In this document: one piece after another, positions 22,641 to 34,847 of the stretch
Position numbering within the stretch: the first letter of the stretch is position 1
How the letters are laid out: every line of letters begins with the position of its first letter
Source: Puccinellia tenuiflora
Taxonomy: Eukaryota > Streptophyta > Magnoliopsida > Poales > Poaceae
DNA: 64,000 bases
Assembly: GCA_012064385.1 (NCBI GenBank)
Contig: QRDG01000233.1
Location: 237,961 to 301,960 of the forward strand
Direction of reading: 5' to 3'
Position numbers and translations under genes: made by a program
Notes under the pieces: generated by a model
What the model saw: the letters and a program-made list of their open reading frames with translations, nothing else
Told to the model about the DNA's origin: nothing
Database searches by the model: none

Positions 22641-23776
22641 AGCTGCTTTCCCTTGTTTTTGGCTGCACGCAAAATAACCCAACGGCTCCTTTTGGAGCCT
22701 CCTATTTAAGGGGTTTCTTCCCCAAAATAAACCTAACCTTTTGCCAACTCTTGAGCCATTTTCTCTCCTCTATTGTTGACTTCTCAAGCTTGGCTTTCTC
22801 TCAAATCCCACCAATAGTTCTTGCTACTTTTTAAGGGAAAAGAGAGAGGAGATCTAGATCCTTGTTTCCACCGGTTGATTTCTCCTCTAAGTGAGGGGAA
22901 CACTTTGGATCTAGATCTTTGGAGTTTTCTTTGTGTCTCTCCTTTGTTCTTCCTCTCTAATCCCTCCCAAGCATTAGTTGCTTTGGTTGGATTCGGGTTG
23001 GAAGAACTTGATCACTTAGTGTGTTCTTGCCATTGCATTAGTTGCATCGGTTTGAGTTCTCCACGGTGATTCGTGGAAAGTGAAGTTGAGAAGCTTGTTA
23101 CTCTTGGGTACTTTGGTGCCCTAGAGCTTGTTCCTCTAGGGCACGTTGGTACCCTAGACGGTTGTTGTTTTCTCGGAGTCTTGGTGGCTCACGGGATTTG
23201 TTGGGAGCCTCCAATTGTGGAGTGTGGCTCAACCTTGTTAGCTTCGGAGCTTTGGTAGCTTCGAAGACATTGCCGGGAGCCCTCGGCCTTGGGCATCGAG
23301 TCTTGGTGGCTCGGTGCATTTGGTGAAGACCCTCCAACTTGTGGAGTGAGCTTCACCCTTGTAAAGGTTCTAGTTGTCAACCTCAACGGCAACATAGTGA
23401 CAAGTGCCTCGCCACATTGGTGGTAAGACACAACGGAGATACGGTGTGCCATATCAAGGCTACTCGGTGTTTCACATTGGTGAACACCGCGCCGCTCCAA
23501 CGGAGACTAGCTTCCATTGGGAAGTGAACTTCGGGATAAAATCATCGTCTCCAAGTGCCTCGGTATTTCTATCCCGAGCTTCTTACTTATGCTATTTACT
23601 TTGTGATAGACATTAAGCTTAAAGTCATATATCTTGCTATCACCTAGTTGATCATATTGCTTAGCATAAGTTGTTGGTGCACATAGGTGAACCTAGCTAG
23701 TTTAGGTTTTGGCTTGATAAATTAAACGTTAGTTTTATTCCGCATTTATTCAAGCCTTAACCGTAATAATTTTAAA

Positions 23777-23808
23777 TCGCCTATTCACCCCCCCCCCCCT
23801 CTAGGCGA
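23777..23808 (+). promoter_or_regulatory. C-rich-loop hairpin near the LTR 3' end
   Basis: Stem TCGCCTA (23777-23783) with TAGGCGA (23802-23808) encloses a loop of ttcac plus a C-run and tc. It is 16 bases from the LTR end. The same structure is at 32266-32300 in the 3' LTR, and a compensated version occurs in the element at 42175-55345. Confidence 0.7.
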
Positions 23809-23826
23809 CATCCGTGTCCTTTCAAT

Positions 23827-23838
23827 TGGTATCAGAGC
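23827..23838 (+). promoter_or_regulatory. Primer-binding site (initiator tRNA-Met)
   Basis: TGGTATCAGAGC starts two bases after the LTR. Confidence 0.92.
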
Positions 23839-23879
23839 AGGTTCTCTCTTTATAGGGCTTCACGGCCTAGAGAGTAAAG

Positions 23880-26030
23880 ATGTCGTCTAGTGGTTTAGTG
23901 CACAATGCCTCTTTAACATTCGATGGCACTAATTATAATGACTGGAGAAATCGCATGCTAAATTACTTTAGGGACATTGATCCATCTATAGAGCAAATCT
24001 TAGATATGGGTTTTCCTCCTCCAAAGGATCCGAAAAGATTATCTTTGGAGGATGAGGAAAATTCTTATTTAGATGCTCAAGCTTCTAAAGTTGTTTTCAT
24101 GTCTTTAAGAAATGCAGTTGCCTTGTCGATCACTCCTTATCAGAGTGCTCATGAGCTATGGACCAAGCTTCAAGACAATTATGGTGTGTCCATTGATAGT
24201 GAGAATGATTGTTCTCCCTCCATCTCCGGGTGTAATGAGTTCTCAACTTCTTCTACCTCACCTACATGTGGCAAGCCGCAAAACAATGCAATGGTGAGTA
24301 GGGATAAATTTCGCAATGATGATAGTGAGCTTCCTATAGATGATATTTCATCTCTATCTTATTGCAATGATTTATCTTTGGACTTAAACACATCTAGAAC
24401 TATAAATGTTTCACATGCTTGTGTTGATAGTCCTTGCATATCTTCTAAATCATCAAGTAGTGAAGATCATGACAATAATGATGATAATGAAGAAGATGAT
24501 GCTTACTTTAATAAGAAAGGTCTAATGGTTCTTAATGCTCTTTCAAAGAATGAAAATGCTTGTGAGAACCTACATGAAATCATGAGCACCCTTGTTGAGC
24601 GAGGGCTTACTATTGAAAATTTGGAAGCTCGTGAAAATGAAAGCCTTCGCCGTGAACGTGATTATGCAAACACGATTGCGGATCTTGAGCAAGCTCTTGA
24701 AGAAATCCAAACCACCAAGAAATCTCTTGAGGAGACATTTACTCTAGAGTTATCTAAAGTAAATGAAACCCATGATAGAGCTCTCAAGGTGGCTAATGAT
24801 TTTAAAATTAAAAATGATGAGCTTGTTGTTGAAATTGTTAGACTCCTTGAGGCTAATGTGAAATTTGAAAAGGATGCCAAGTCCTTGGAAGATTCTCTTG
24901 CACATCTCACTAAGTCTCATGATCAACTCCAAGCTCAATTACTAAAAGAGCTTCCTACTTGTTCTCCCATTGCTATTAATGTTGATGCTTGTGCTACTAA
25001 CTCTATCTCTTGTGAAGCATCCATTTTAAAGGAGAATGTTGAGCTAAGGGCTCAACTTAAATTGCTAACTAGCAAATATGATATATTGGAAGAAAGCCAT
25101 GAGAAGCTCTCGAGCTCTCATGAAGATCTTCTCGTATCTCATGATAAGCTAAAGTTAGCTCATGAGGCTAATGTTATCAAGGTAATACCTAGTGAGCCTC
25201 ATGTGGACAATGGCACAACTTCTAATAAAAATGCTAAAATGCCATGTGCTAGTCCTTGTAATTCTTCATCTCACACTAATGCTAAATCATATGTTGAATT
25301 ACATTTTGTGTCTAGTTGCTCTAACAATGAAGCTTCAACTTCCACTAGTACTTGTGTAGCTACTAACTTTGTAGGGAAGACTAAAGAGCACAAGGCACAA
25401 GCCACTTCTTTGAAGAAAGATGTGGAGAAACGTCATAAAGGGAAGGCCACACTTGACAACATGTTGAGTGTGCAAAAATCCCCCAATGACAAGAGTGGAA
25501 TTGGATTCAACTCCAATATCAAGAACAAGTCCAAGAGTAGCAATAAGAAGGGCCAAGAACAAGTCAATCACTCGGCCAAGATTATATGCTTCAAGTGCAA
25601 AGTTGAAGGGCATCATGTTAGGGATTGCCCAATGAAGAAGAAGCCTCTTAGTGAGAAGCAATTAGGGAAGCGGCCTTTTGTTCAATCTCATGCTCAACCT
25701 CGGGTTGAACAAGGGCCACCTCCTAAGAAGACTCAAGTCATTGCTCCTCAAGTCAAGGAGCCTATTAAGAAGAAAGAAAAGAGTCGATATTGCTACTTAT
25801 GCCGTGAGAAGGGCCACTTGGCTTCTTCATGCACTAATGGTACTCTATCCAACCCCATAATAGTTGATGATGATGTTTATTCTCTTAGGAAGGATAGGGT
25901 TGGCAATGTGTTTGCCAAATATGTGGGGACTCAAAGTGGTGTCAAGAAAAGTACCATTTGGGTTGCCAAGCCTATTGTGACTAACCTCTTAGGACCCAAC
26001 TTGGTTGGGGACCAACAAGCTCAAATTTGA
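23880..26030 (+). CDS. Gag protein with coiled coil and two zinc knuckles
   Basis: This is an intact 716-residue frame starting 41 bp after the primer site. Residues 1-105 (FDGTNYNDWRNRMLNYF) form a Retrotran_gag_2-type capsid start. Residues 150-220 are Ser/Asp-rich. Residues 235-430 are a heptad-rich coiled coil of Glu, Leu and Lys. Two CCHC knuckles of the form C-X2-C-X4-H-X4-C lie near residues 570 (CFKCKVEGHHVRDC) and 637 (CYLCREKGHLASSC). A basic Lys-rich linker lies between. Such a protein would assemble particles and bind genomic RNA. The full open frame, in an element without pol, suggests that gag must still be supplied by the element itself, or that insertion is recent. Sireviruses are known for enlarged gag with coiled coils. 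Confidence 0.87.
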   Translation: MSSSGLVHNASLTFDGTNYNDWRNRMLNYFRDIDPSIEQILDMGFPPPKDPKRLSLEDEENSYLDAQASKVVFMSLRNAVALSITPYQSAHELWTKLQDNYGVSIDSENDCSPSISGCNEFSTSSTSPTCGKPQNNAMVSRDKFRNDDSELPIDDISSLSYCNDLSLDLNTSRTINVSHACVDSPCISSKSSSSEDHDNNDDNEEDDAYFNKKGLMVLNALSKNENACENLHEIMSTLVERGLTIENLEARENESLRRERDYANTIADLEQALEEIQTTKKSLEETFTLELSKVNETHDRALKVANDFKIKNDELVVEIVRLLEANVKFEKDAKSLEDSLAHLTKSHDQLQAQLLKELPTCSPIAINVDACATNSISCEASILKENVELRAQLKLLTSKYDILEESHEKLSSSHEDLLVSHDKLKLAHEANVIKVIPSEPHVDNGTTSNKNAKMPCASPCNSSSHTNAKSYVELHFVSSCSNNEASTSTSTCVATNFVGKTKEHKAQATSLKKDVEKRHKGKATLDNMLSVQKSPNDKSGIGFNSNIKNKSKSSNKKGQEQVNHSAKIICFKCKVEGHHVRDCPMKKKPLSEKQLGKRPFVQSHAQPRVEQGPPPKKTQVIAPQVKEPIKKKEKSRYCYLCREKGHLASSCTNGTLSNPIIVDDDVYSLRKDRVGNVFAKYVGTQSGVKKSTIWVAKPIVTNLLGPNLVGDQQAQI

Positions 26031-29000
26031 TCAATAGGTTGTGATGGAGGACATTGGAGACTTGGCTATCCTTGAAGAATTAAGGGATCTTTGTGATTAT
26101 TATTTCCACAAGCCAAGTCATTTGGATTATATTGTCATACCTCATATCCAATGCTCCTTCTTGCGGTAACTTATATTTAAATTATATATACATTGAAAGT
26201 TGCTTGCCCCCCTAGCATGTGTTAGTGTTGTTCCTAGCATGTGCTTGTATATGTTGCGCTTATTACTTACCTTGAGCAATCAAGTTTGTGTATGTTAATG
26301 TGCGCTCCATATATGTGTAAACTTGGTGTTGAGTCCTTATTGGATCTTGTGTTGATTTCAATGGGCTCGTTTGAGAAATTAATGGACTATCCCATTTTGG
26401 GGGAGTGATATGCTTTGTGCACTTCACTAACCTAAAAATGTGTGTATATGAGTAACACCACCTAGTATTGATATATCAATATTATCTAGTAACTATGTGG
26501 TGTGTCATGCTCATGAGAAATTCAAATTCTATAATGTCTATTAATTATCACTATTTGATTTTATTTGCCTCTTGCCTAGATAAAAAGAATTATCACATTA
26601 TGGGGGAGTAATAAGCTATGTGCATATTACAATCCCATAAAATATGAACAGTTGAGGTTTTGCCACTTTGATTTGATATTTTCAATTATCTTATTTCTAT
26701 GTGGCATATTAGCTCGAACAAGTTCCAATTTGCTCTCTAGCTATCTTTTGGGTCTTGTTCATGTGTGTTTGCTTGGTGTGGTGTTTCTCTAATGTGCATC
26801 TCCATACATTAGTTGAGAAACCATTTGTTCCATATTATTCTAACCATGGCCTTGCCAGTTGGTTTGAATAGTTGGAACTACCAACAAACCTTATTCAAAT
26901 ATGGTGTTTTATTGCTTATCTTTTGCCACATGTTTTATCTTGTGAGGATATTCTTGGATACCTCTATCACCGGGAAAATAATTCCAAATGGTCATTGTCC
27001 TTGGACAATCCATATTTGTGTTTGTGGTAGAATATTTTTGATTATCCTTACATTGGCATTAGTTTTTATTTGTCCCATCTCTTGCCAAAATATTCATTTT
27101 GACTCCCTTTGCCTTTCTTGCCTCTTGCTAGGATCCTAAACCTCAAATTGGTAGTGTTTAGTGTTGTAAATAAAATATGAAGAGTAATGATCCCTTGTGC
27201 ATGCATTTTGTATTCAAATGCAAATATCAAAAATAATGCATGAATCTTGGATGAGCATTCCTTTTATTTAGACCACTATCCTATCTATCAATATTTGATC
27301 CTTTCAAGTGGCATTTGATTTCTATCATATGTGTTTATGGAAGACAAATCTTTTCTCTTGATGCTTTGTGCCATCATGAAAAGTGTAGAGGGTGTTTGGT
27401 TTATTTGATGTAACCTTGCTCTCTCTTGGGAGTCTTTCTTTCTCATTTCTTGCTTTATGTTTATCCTATAAACTGAGAAACTCCTTTGAGCATGTCTCTT
27501 TCTTTTATCTTATATGCTCATTGACCTTGTCTAGGTACCTTCAATTGGTATTAATTGGAATTTAATATCTTCTCCATAGATATTTGCTTCAATTGATATT
27601 TATTGTGGAAATCTTGTTACCTTATCACTTTATTTTACTTTACTTGATTTCGGTCAAGTATTAACCCCCTCTTGGTATCTTGTCTCCAAAATGGTATCCT
27701 ATTTTTCAATTGGTGTCTTATCTCTCATGTGCTGTTTGATTTGATTCCTATTGATATCACACTTCATGTGTTGACGAGTTTTGGAATCAATCATATGTTG
27801 ATTTGATTTTTCCTCAATCATATGTTGATTTGGATTTTGATATAACTTGGACAACCCTTTTTGTGTCACACTTTGGTGTGCTCTCTTCTTGGTTTACTTG
27901 GTATTTTGCCCAAATTGTATCTCATTTGATTCTTGTAAGTCCATGCATGCATATTTACTAGTATATTTATTTTATGGCATGCTAGTCTTTCTTGATCCAA
28001 TATATAGGGGATACTCCACCAAATCCTAAATCGGCTAAGATGTGCATAAAATTCAATTTCATATCTATATGCACATATTTATGTGGAGTGTTTCCTATGT
28101 ATTGTAGTGTATCTAACTACTATGGAACCCAATGAGTTTGGGAACCATATTGCACTTGAATTGTGTTTTAGGTACAATTGAGAAGCGTTGGATGCTTGCC
28201 TCATTCATAAGGAAGGTGGTCTCACCATGTGATTTTAGGAGTCAAGCTATGATGACTAACATCGTCATCACCAATGCATCTCGGTAACAAGTATCTATCT
28301 CATGCATATCTTTCTTGTATTCAACCTTGTGTAGGTTGCCTCTTGGCATGAAAACTTTAATGTACAATTATTGTGGTTTTGAATTATTTCCTTCACTTGG
28401 TATATCTTTGTGATATTTGTGATGAAATTGCAAAAACATTCCTTCAATTGGTATTATTTCTTTGTGATACTTGTTGCCTATCTCAAAGCATTTCCACTAT
28501 CTCTTGTTCCCTTAGTGATATGTGTGATGCATTTGATGTGTTTGAAGTTCATTTATATACAATGAGATAAATTTGAGCTATGTGCTATGCTTTTAAGCAA
28601 TAATCTCTTTTTTTTGTATATTCATGACTTCCTTTTGGTTACCATAGTCTTCTTTCTTCGATCATTTTATATGTGCAAGTTTCTTTGTCGATAAATATCA
28701 TTGTCTACTTAGAAACCTATACATATGAGAGAGGTCACCTTTTATTCGGTATCCTACTTTCTTTCGAGCCACCTTGTCTTTTATCTATAAGTCTTTGGTG
28801 GCTCCAAGTTTGTCTCGTGAGTGCTTGTCTTATTTCTATTCGCACCTTTGGGCACTCACATTCTATTGAAGATTCTTCTCTTCATGCTCATCACGTGAGT
28901 ATGTTGATTTTGTTGCCTAAAATGTTCTCACTAGCTCTTGGATTTTTCAATTGGTAATTAGTTTCCAATTAGTATCCTTGAGCTTGTGAACATATTTTTT

Positions 29001-29702
29001 TGAAAAATCTTCTTTGTAAGTTATGTGTGTCAATACTTGATATATAACTTATCTCCATTTGGTTAAGACTATGTGTCCTATCAAATTACTTGTCTTGTCA
29101 CACGCACATACTCTTGGTTGGGCCTTTATCGATAGTTTCTCTTAATTTGTATCTCCTTATGGCTCAACCACATCTTTGGTGCAAGTGCTTTGTTTTGCTT
29201 TATTTCTTTTAACCGTTGCACTTGGTGAGTGTTCTAGATGGTTTTGGGGCAGTGAGGATTCCATATTTGTTCACTCCTCAATAGTGTATGAACATTGGGG
29301 AGCTTCTCTATTTTTATTTAGAACTCTCATTTAGGATCTTCTTGATTGCTTTTCTCCTTCGTGGAGATGTTTAGAATGATTTCATCCTTTGCAATCTTTG
29401 GATCCTCAATATAGTTTGATTTCCTCTGTTATTCATCAATGGATATGTGCATTTAATTTCACTCATATCTTGAGGAATGCATACCTGTGGAGGAACTCAT
29501 ATTATATTGGCCATCTAACATTTCTCTTCCCATTTCGGCAATTGATGCCAATGGGGGAGAAGTTTTAGAGGGTTTAAGGGAATTGGTTTTATGCTTTAGT
29601 TTGGTTCCTAAGCATTTGCCTCTCATGCTCATGCACCCTTGTCTTGCAAGGTTGCTTAATTCATTATATAAACCCTCTCAAAAGGGATTGTCATCAATTA
29701 CC
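26031..29702 (+). other. Non-coding interior replacing pol
   Basis: 3.7 kb of T-rich sequence with only short chance frames. No protease, integrase, RT or RNase H motif was found in any frame. GGGGGAGT-type purine stretches recur (tgggggagtgat near 26397, tgggggagtaat near 26600, tgggggagaag near 29552), resembling the true polypurine tract at 29703-29716. Confidence 0.7.
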
Positions 29703-29716
29703 AAAATGGGGGAGAT
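29703..29716 (+). promoter_or_regulatory. Polypurine tract
   Basis: aaaatgggggagat abuts the 3' LTR. Confidence 0.88.
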
Positions 29717-32316
29717 TGAAAGAGCATGGTTGCCCCCCATGTGTTGTTTTGGTAATTAATGACAATCTCTATGGACTAATGTGTGCTTTGAGTTATATTT
29801 GCAGTGTTGGTCCATAAGGAATGCGTGGACTCCATATGTTGGAGTCAATGCTAAAAGAAGAAGACTATATGTTGATCAAGGCTAAGTGCAAGTTGATCAA
29901 CATACAAGATTAGGGCATGTGAAGAAGAAGATCATTTGTTGATCAAGATCCTATGTTGTCCATGGTGGATGGCGTCACGTGGTGATCATCTGTGTTGATC
30001 AAGATCCTATGTTGTCCATGGTGGATGGCGTCACGTGGTGATCATCATCAAGATAAAGGACAAGTGAAGATATGTCGAAGAGTGCCTCTCCCATCTTGGT
30101 GTATGGGGGAGCTATATGCGAGTCTTCACCAAGCGGAGCAAAATCAAGAAAGGTGATCCACTTGAGAGTAGATCAAGATCGTCATCATCTAGCTCAAGTG
30201 GAATGCGCAAGTCAAAGGTATGATCTTGATAGGGTTTGTTAGATAGGTAACCGTACTATTAAGAGGGGCTCTCAAGTGAGCTTTAGCGTATCGGTCGTAG
30301 AGAGCTCAAACCTTTGCATCCTTGGCATCATCCTTATTGGTTCCTATTTGGCTCTTATCGTGGTGTGGTATTGGTGCTTGTCGTGCTTGTCATGACAAGC
30401 TCAAGGTCACCAAAAATGGTTCTCATATGTGTTCCCTATTGAGTTTTCGGTGTCGGAGATTTTGTCGGTCCATCTATGCGGAAGGTTTCACCCTTCCATT
30501 TATTAGCAAAATCTCCCTTGCTTGGTTTCAATATTCTCACATGTTATTGGGTAGCATTTGTCGTCCTCTTTCCAACAAAAGTGGTTTTGTGTCATTCGGA
30601 CTTCATATGCAAAAGATATGGTTTTCCGGTTTTCAATAAAAGGTTTTTACCTCTCATCATTTGGTTTTACCATATCTTGTTGAACAATGATGTTTCTATG
30701 TATATTCTTGTAGTGCTCGTTGTGACGATTCCAACGAGTCCAAGATTACCGAAAACGGAGTTCGTATGTGGAAGATATTACGTTTTCGGTATCGGAAGTT
30801 TTTAGAAAGAATATTAAAAAGGAAAAAGAAAAAAGGGGGGCTGCCGGCCTCACCTCCGGCCTGGGCCGGCTCCCAGGCCGGCCCGTTCGGGCGCCACCCC
30901 GGCCTCACGCCGGCCTGGGCCGGTTCACCGGCCGGTCGCTTCGGATGGACCCCCGGCCTTCCTGCCGGCCTGGGCCGGCTCCCAGGCCGGCCCACCCGGG
31001 TGGATGCCGGCCCGCACCGAACACCTCTTCGCCCGTCGGCCTGCCTGCCGGCCTGGGCCGGCTCCCAGGCCGGTCCTTGCGGGTGGAGCTCCGGCCTGCC
31101 TTCCGGCCTGGGCCGGCTCCCAGGTCGGGCTGCTTTCCCTTGTTTTTGGCTGCACGCAAAATAACCCAACAACTCCATTTTTGGAGCCCCTATTTAAGGG
31201 GCTTCTTCCCCAAAAATAAATGTAACCTTTAGCCAACTCTTGAGCCATTTTCTCTCCTCTATTGTTGACTTCTCAAGCTTGGCTTTCTCTCAAATCCCAC
31301 CAATAGTTCTTGCTACTTTTTAAGGGAAAAGAGAGAGGAGATCTAGATCCTTGTTTCCACCGGTTGATTTCTCCTCTAAGTGAGGGGAACACTTTGGATC
31401 TAGATCTTTGGAGTTTTCTTTGTGTCTCTCCTTTGTTCTTCCTCTCTAATCCCTCCCAAGCATTAGTTGCTTTGGTTGGATTCGGGTTGGAAGAACTTGA
31501 TCACTTAGTGTGTTCTTGCCATTGCATTAGTTGCATCGGTTTGAGTTCTCCAATGTGATTCGTGGAAAGTGAAGTTGAGAAGCTTGTTACTCTTGGGTAC
31601 TTTGGTGCCCTAGAGCTTGTTCCTCTAGGGCACGTTGGTACCCTAGACGGTTGTTGTTTCATCGGAGTCTTGGTGGCTCACGGGATTTGTTGGGAGCCTC
31701 CAATTGTGGAGTGTGGCTCAACCTTGTTAGCTTCGGAGCTTTGGTAGCTTCGAAGACATTGCCGGGAGCCCTCGGCCTTGGGCATCGAGTCTTGGTGGCT
31801 CGGTGCATTTGGTGAAGACCCTCCAACTTGTGGAGTGAGCTTCACCCTTGTAAAGGTTCTAGTTGTCAACCTCAACGGCAACATAGTGACAAGTGCCTCG
31901 CCACATTGGTGGTAAGACACAACGGAGATACGGTGTGCCATATCAAGGCTACTCGGTGTTTCACATTGGTGAACACCGCGCCGCTCCAACGGAGACTAGC
32001 TTCCATTGGGAAGTGAACTTCGGGATAAAATCATCGTCTCCAAGTGCCTCGGTATTTCTATCCCAAGCTTCTTACTTATGCTATTTACTTTGTGATAGAC
32101 ATTAAGCTTAAAGTCATATATCTTGCTATCACCTAGTTGATCATATTGCTTAGCATAAGTTGTTGGTGCACATAGGTGAACCTAGCTAGTTTAGGTTTTG
32201 GCTTGATAAATTAAACGTTAGTTTTATTCCGCATTTATTCAAGCCTTAACCGTAATAATTTTAAATCGCCTATTCACCCCCCCCCCCCCCCTCTAGGCGA
32301 CATCCGTGTCCTTTCA
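29717..32316 (+). repeat. 3' LTR of the gag-only Sirevirus-like element
   Basis: 2600 bp, TG...CA. It carries the same tandem duplication, palindrome cluster (30842-31125), and hairpin (32266-32300) as the 5' LTR. Confidence 0.93.
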
Positions 32317-32321
32317 CATAT
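32317..32321. repeat. Target-site duplication catat, right copy
   Basis: Directly follows the CA of the 3' LTR and matches 21219-21223. Confidence 0.93.
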
Positions 32322-32433
32322 TATTACAATAATAGTTCCAATCACACAATAATTCAATACAAGAATAGTGCCGAATCGAAAACAATTGTTTGAAACCCAC
32401 ATGAATGAAATGAAATGAAAAAATGGTAGATAA

Positions 32434-33488
32434 TTACTGCCCATGTAATTGCCAGATGTGCTCAACCAGGTCTAGCTGCAGCTGGCTGTGTGTCTTTGCG
32501 TCCTCAATCTCCCGGTAAGTCTTAAGAAATGCTTCAATGCGATCTGTGTTTCTAGCTGGCTTCACACGGCTGCCAACATTGTCATATGACAACTCCAAGT
32601 TCAAGTCCCTTTCATCCTCTATGATCATGTTGTGAAGAATCACACAACATGTCATGATGTTTTTCAGAGTTTTCTTGTCATTGATATCATTAAGCGTGCC
32701 CGACAAACCAAAGAAACAAATGCAATATCCATAAATCCTCAGATGCAATGGGCTCCAGCACAATTGTTGCATCACCCCCCTTGCCACAATACTGCCTGTG
32801 CCAGGCCTTCGGACAGTTTTTCCAAGTCCAATGCATACAATCTATGCTACCTAGCATGCCCGGCCAACCTCGCTTCTTATTTGATGCCATCAACCTCACC
32901 GTGTATTCTTCGTTTGGTGATCGAAGATAGACCTTGCCAAAGACACGAATGATGACTTTGGCAAACCTATGAACCGACTCGATTGTGCAATCCTCACCAA
33001 TGCGAAGATACTCGTCGGCGTAGTCAGCTGGAACACCATATGCAATCACTCTTATTGCGGCCAAGATCTTTTGATATGCGCTAAATCCCAACAAACCCGC
33101 GGCATTCCTTCGGCGGGTAAAATAACGACAATTCGCCTCGCAAGCTTCTACTATCTTCACGAAAAGAGAACGACGCATACAGTACCTTCTCCGGAAGATA
33201 TGAGCCGGATACGTCGGTATCTTGGCGAAGTAGTCTCGCATGAAGCGCTCGTTGTCGTAGAAGCGGTTCCGAGGAATGCAAAGGCGGCCAGCTTTAGATC
33301 CTTGTCGCGTTCTTGCAAACCGGCCCTCGAACTCCTTGACGGCGAGGACCGCGACCACCATCTGCCACCGCGCGGCTCTCGAACAGAGTCTCTATGTCAG
33401 AGTCATCGGAAGAGGATGAATCCGACATCAGAAACTCGGCGCACGGGCTCAACTCCATCTGGAATTCGTACCGGAACATAAGCACCAC
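32434..33488 (-). pseudogene. PIF/Harbinger transposase, frameshifted and internally deleted
   Basis: The N-terminal acidic start (MSDSSSSDDSDIETLF near 33428) is joined through a frameshift near 33300-33360 to a DDE_Tnp_4-type transposase. The first catalytic Asp is present (GSIDCMHW near 32860), and VLEPIASEDLW is typical of active PIF-like proteins. A second frameshift lies near 32725-32760. Directly after the NDIN block that holds the second Asp, the frame jumps to LKNIMTCCVILHNMI. The segment with the catalytic Glu and the adjacent helix is therefore deleted. The intact protein would cut and rejoin the element ends; this copy cannot. Confidence 0.88.
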
Positions 33489-33983
33489 CTAATTTGACGG
33501 AAAACAAAGTTAAATCGACTGGAGAAACGCTTATCGACAGATCGGACGCGGCGGCGGCGATTTGGCCGGAGAGCGCTCTCCACTTGGGGCGGCGGGTCAG
33601 GAACCACCAGCGAGGTAGATCCGGGTAGGGGGCGACTCGCCGGCGGCGTGTCGACGGCAGATGCGGCGGGGGATGGGGCTAAATCGAAGGCGACGGGGCT
33701 GGCGGCGGAGACGGCGGCAGGATGGGGGGGAGAAGACGCGTACGCTCGAGCTGAAATGTCCCTCCCGCCAACCGCTATTGCCATATACAGGGCCCTGGCG
33801 GTTCGGTGGCAAAACCTGCGAATTCAAGGTTCTGGTGGCCGATTTCACGGGCGCCCTCAAAAGCTTTTACGGGTTCGCGACTTTTAAGGTTTCTGCTATG
33901 TCTGTTTATAAGGGTCTAAAACCTTTTAAGACGGTTATTTTGAGGTTCCGCGGCTTTTGAGGGCTCTGCTAGAGATGCTCTTA

Positions 33984-34832
33984 GCCACTTAAAAGCGGCG
34001 AGCTCCACCAAGCTGCATTCTATATGTTTTAATATATATAATCGATTGTGTGCTCATACTTAGTTTGAATTAAACTAATACGCAACAGAAATAAGCACTT
34101 TTTTGGCCAAGACAAATATAGTACCTAATTTTATTTTCAGATATATATATACACCAACACAATAGTATGTGCCTTTTTCCCGTCCAGGAATACAAGTAAA
34201 TTTCACTTCCTAAAACAGCAAGTGTCATGCCAAATACACTCAGAGCTCTACTAGGTAGAGAAGAAGCGGTTCAATTTAGATTTAGGAATATTGATTTTCA
34301 GAACAACAATAAAACGGGGAGTATTTTCTAGTCATGTACCAAAATCAAGAGCAATCGAATACTTTCGCGGTTTGCCAACGTGAAACACGCCTTTTAGATG
34401 CTCAAGACTGAAAAGCACGTATTGTCTGACGTCCATCATTTGCTGCCCACATCCCGTCGCCGTCGTCTTCTCGCCCGTACATCCGAGTCCGACCTCACAG
34501 CAAAACCCAATTGCAGCCACGCGGTTTCTTGCCTTCGTCACCGTGGCGTCATAGTGACGCAAAGGTGTTTTGGGCCTACGCTAGAAATGACGAGTTATTG
34601 GCCAGCTTTGACCAGGTAGTTAGCGTCCTAATCAACGTAGGGGAAGGCTCACTTGCTGATGATGTAGACGGTGAATCCAGAATATGTTATGCGTATATAT
34701 AGTCATGAAGATCGAACAGAAAGCCCAGGCTAGCAGCTCACGTGGAACTGTTGGAACCTTAAGGAAAGTAGAAAGGCAAATCATTCTTACCATGTCCATA
34801 GCCTAGGACAAAGGCAAATTTGATTAGAGATC
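33984..34832. other. Intergenic, nothing recognised
   Basis: Low-complexity AT-rich sequence (a TA repeat near 34139-34152) followed by a mixed segment with only chance frames. No transposon ends or gene were identified. Confidence 0.4.
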
Positions 34833-34847
34833 AAACACAATCCGCTA

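Larger units (their letters stand above)
21224..23824 (+). repeat. 5' LTR of the gag-only Sirevirus-like element
   Basis: 2601 bp, TG...CA. It contains a 56-bp tandem duplication (about 21445-21555), a palindrome cluster (22365-22640), a TATA-like TATTTAA near 22703 and a C-rich hairpin (23777-23808). It is almost identical to the 3' LTR, differing mainly in the palindrome cluster and homopolymer runs. Confidence 0.93.
21224..32316 (+). mobile_element. Gag-only Sirevirus-like LTR retrotransposon
   Basis: 11.1-kb complete element: LTRs 21224-23824 and 29717-32316, initiator tRNA-Met primer site, a 716-residue gag with a coiled-coil segment and two CCHC knuckles, then 3.7 kb without pol, and a polypurine tract. 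The LTR ends (TGAAAGAGCATG...CCTTTCA) and the C-rich hairpin near the LTR 3' end are shared with the Maximus-like element at 42175-55345. That places it with Sireviruses. Lacking all pol domains, it depends on a full-length relative. It sits within a dead Harbinger transposon. Confidence 0.9.
20917..33980 (-). mobile_element. PIF/Harbinger transposon, interrupted by a Sirevirus
   Basis: Left end cagcatctctagcagagccc and the right end, reading inward gagcatctctagcagagccc, are inverted copies with one mismatch. They are flanked by TTA at 20914-20916 and 33981-33983. Without the LTR retrotransposon at 21224-32316 and its 5-bp duplication the element is just under 2 kb. It carries a damaged transposase on the minus strand but no Myb-like second ORF. 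It is an inactive, partly deleted copy. Confidence 0.88.

Noticed and set aside
26813..28957. Several 60-108-codon frames in the gag-only Sirevirus interior
   Set aside because: Short, T-rich with random hydrophobic residues. No pol motif in any frame.
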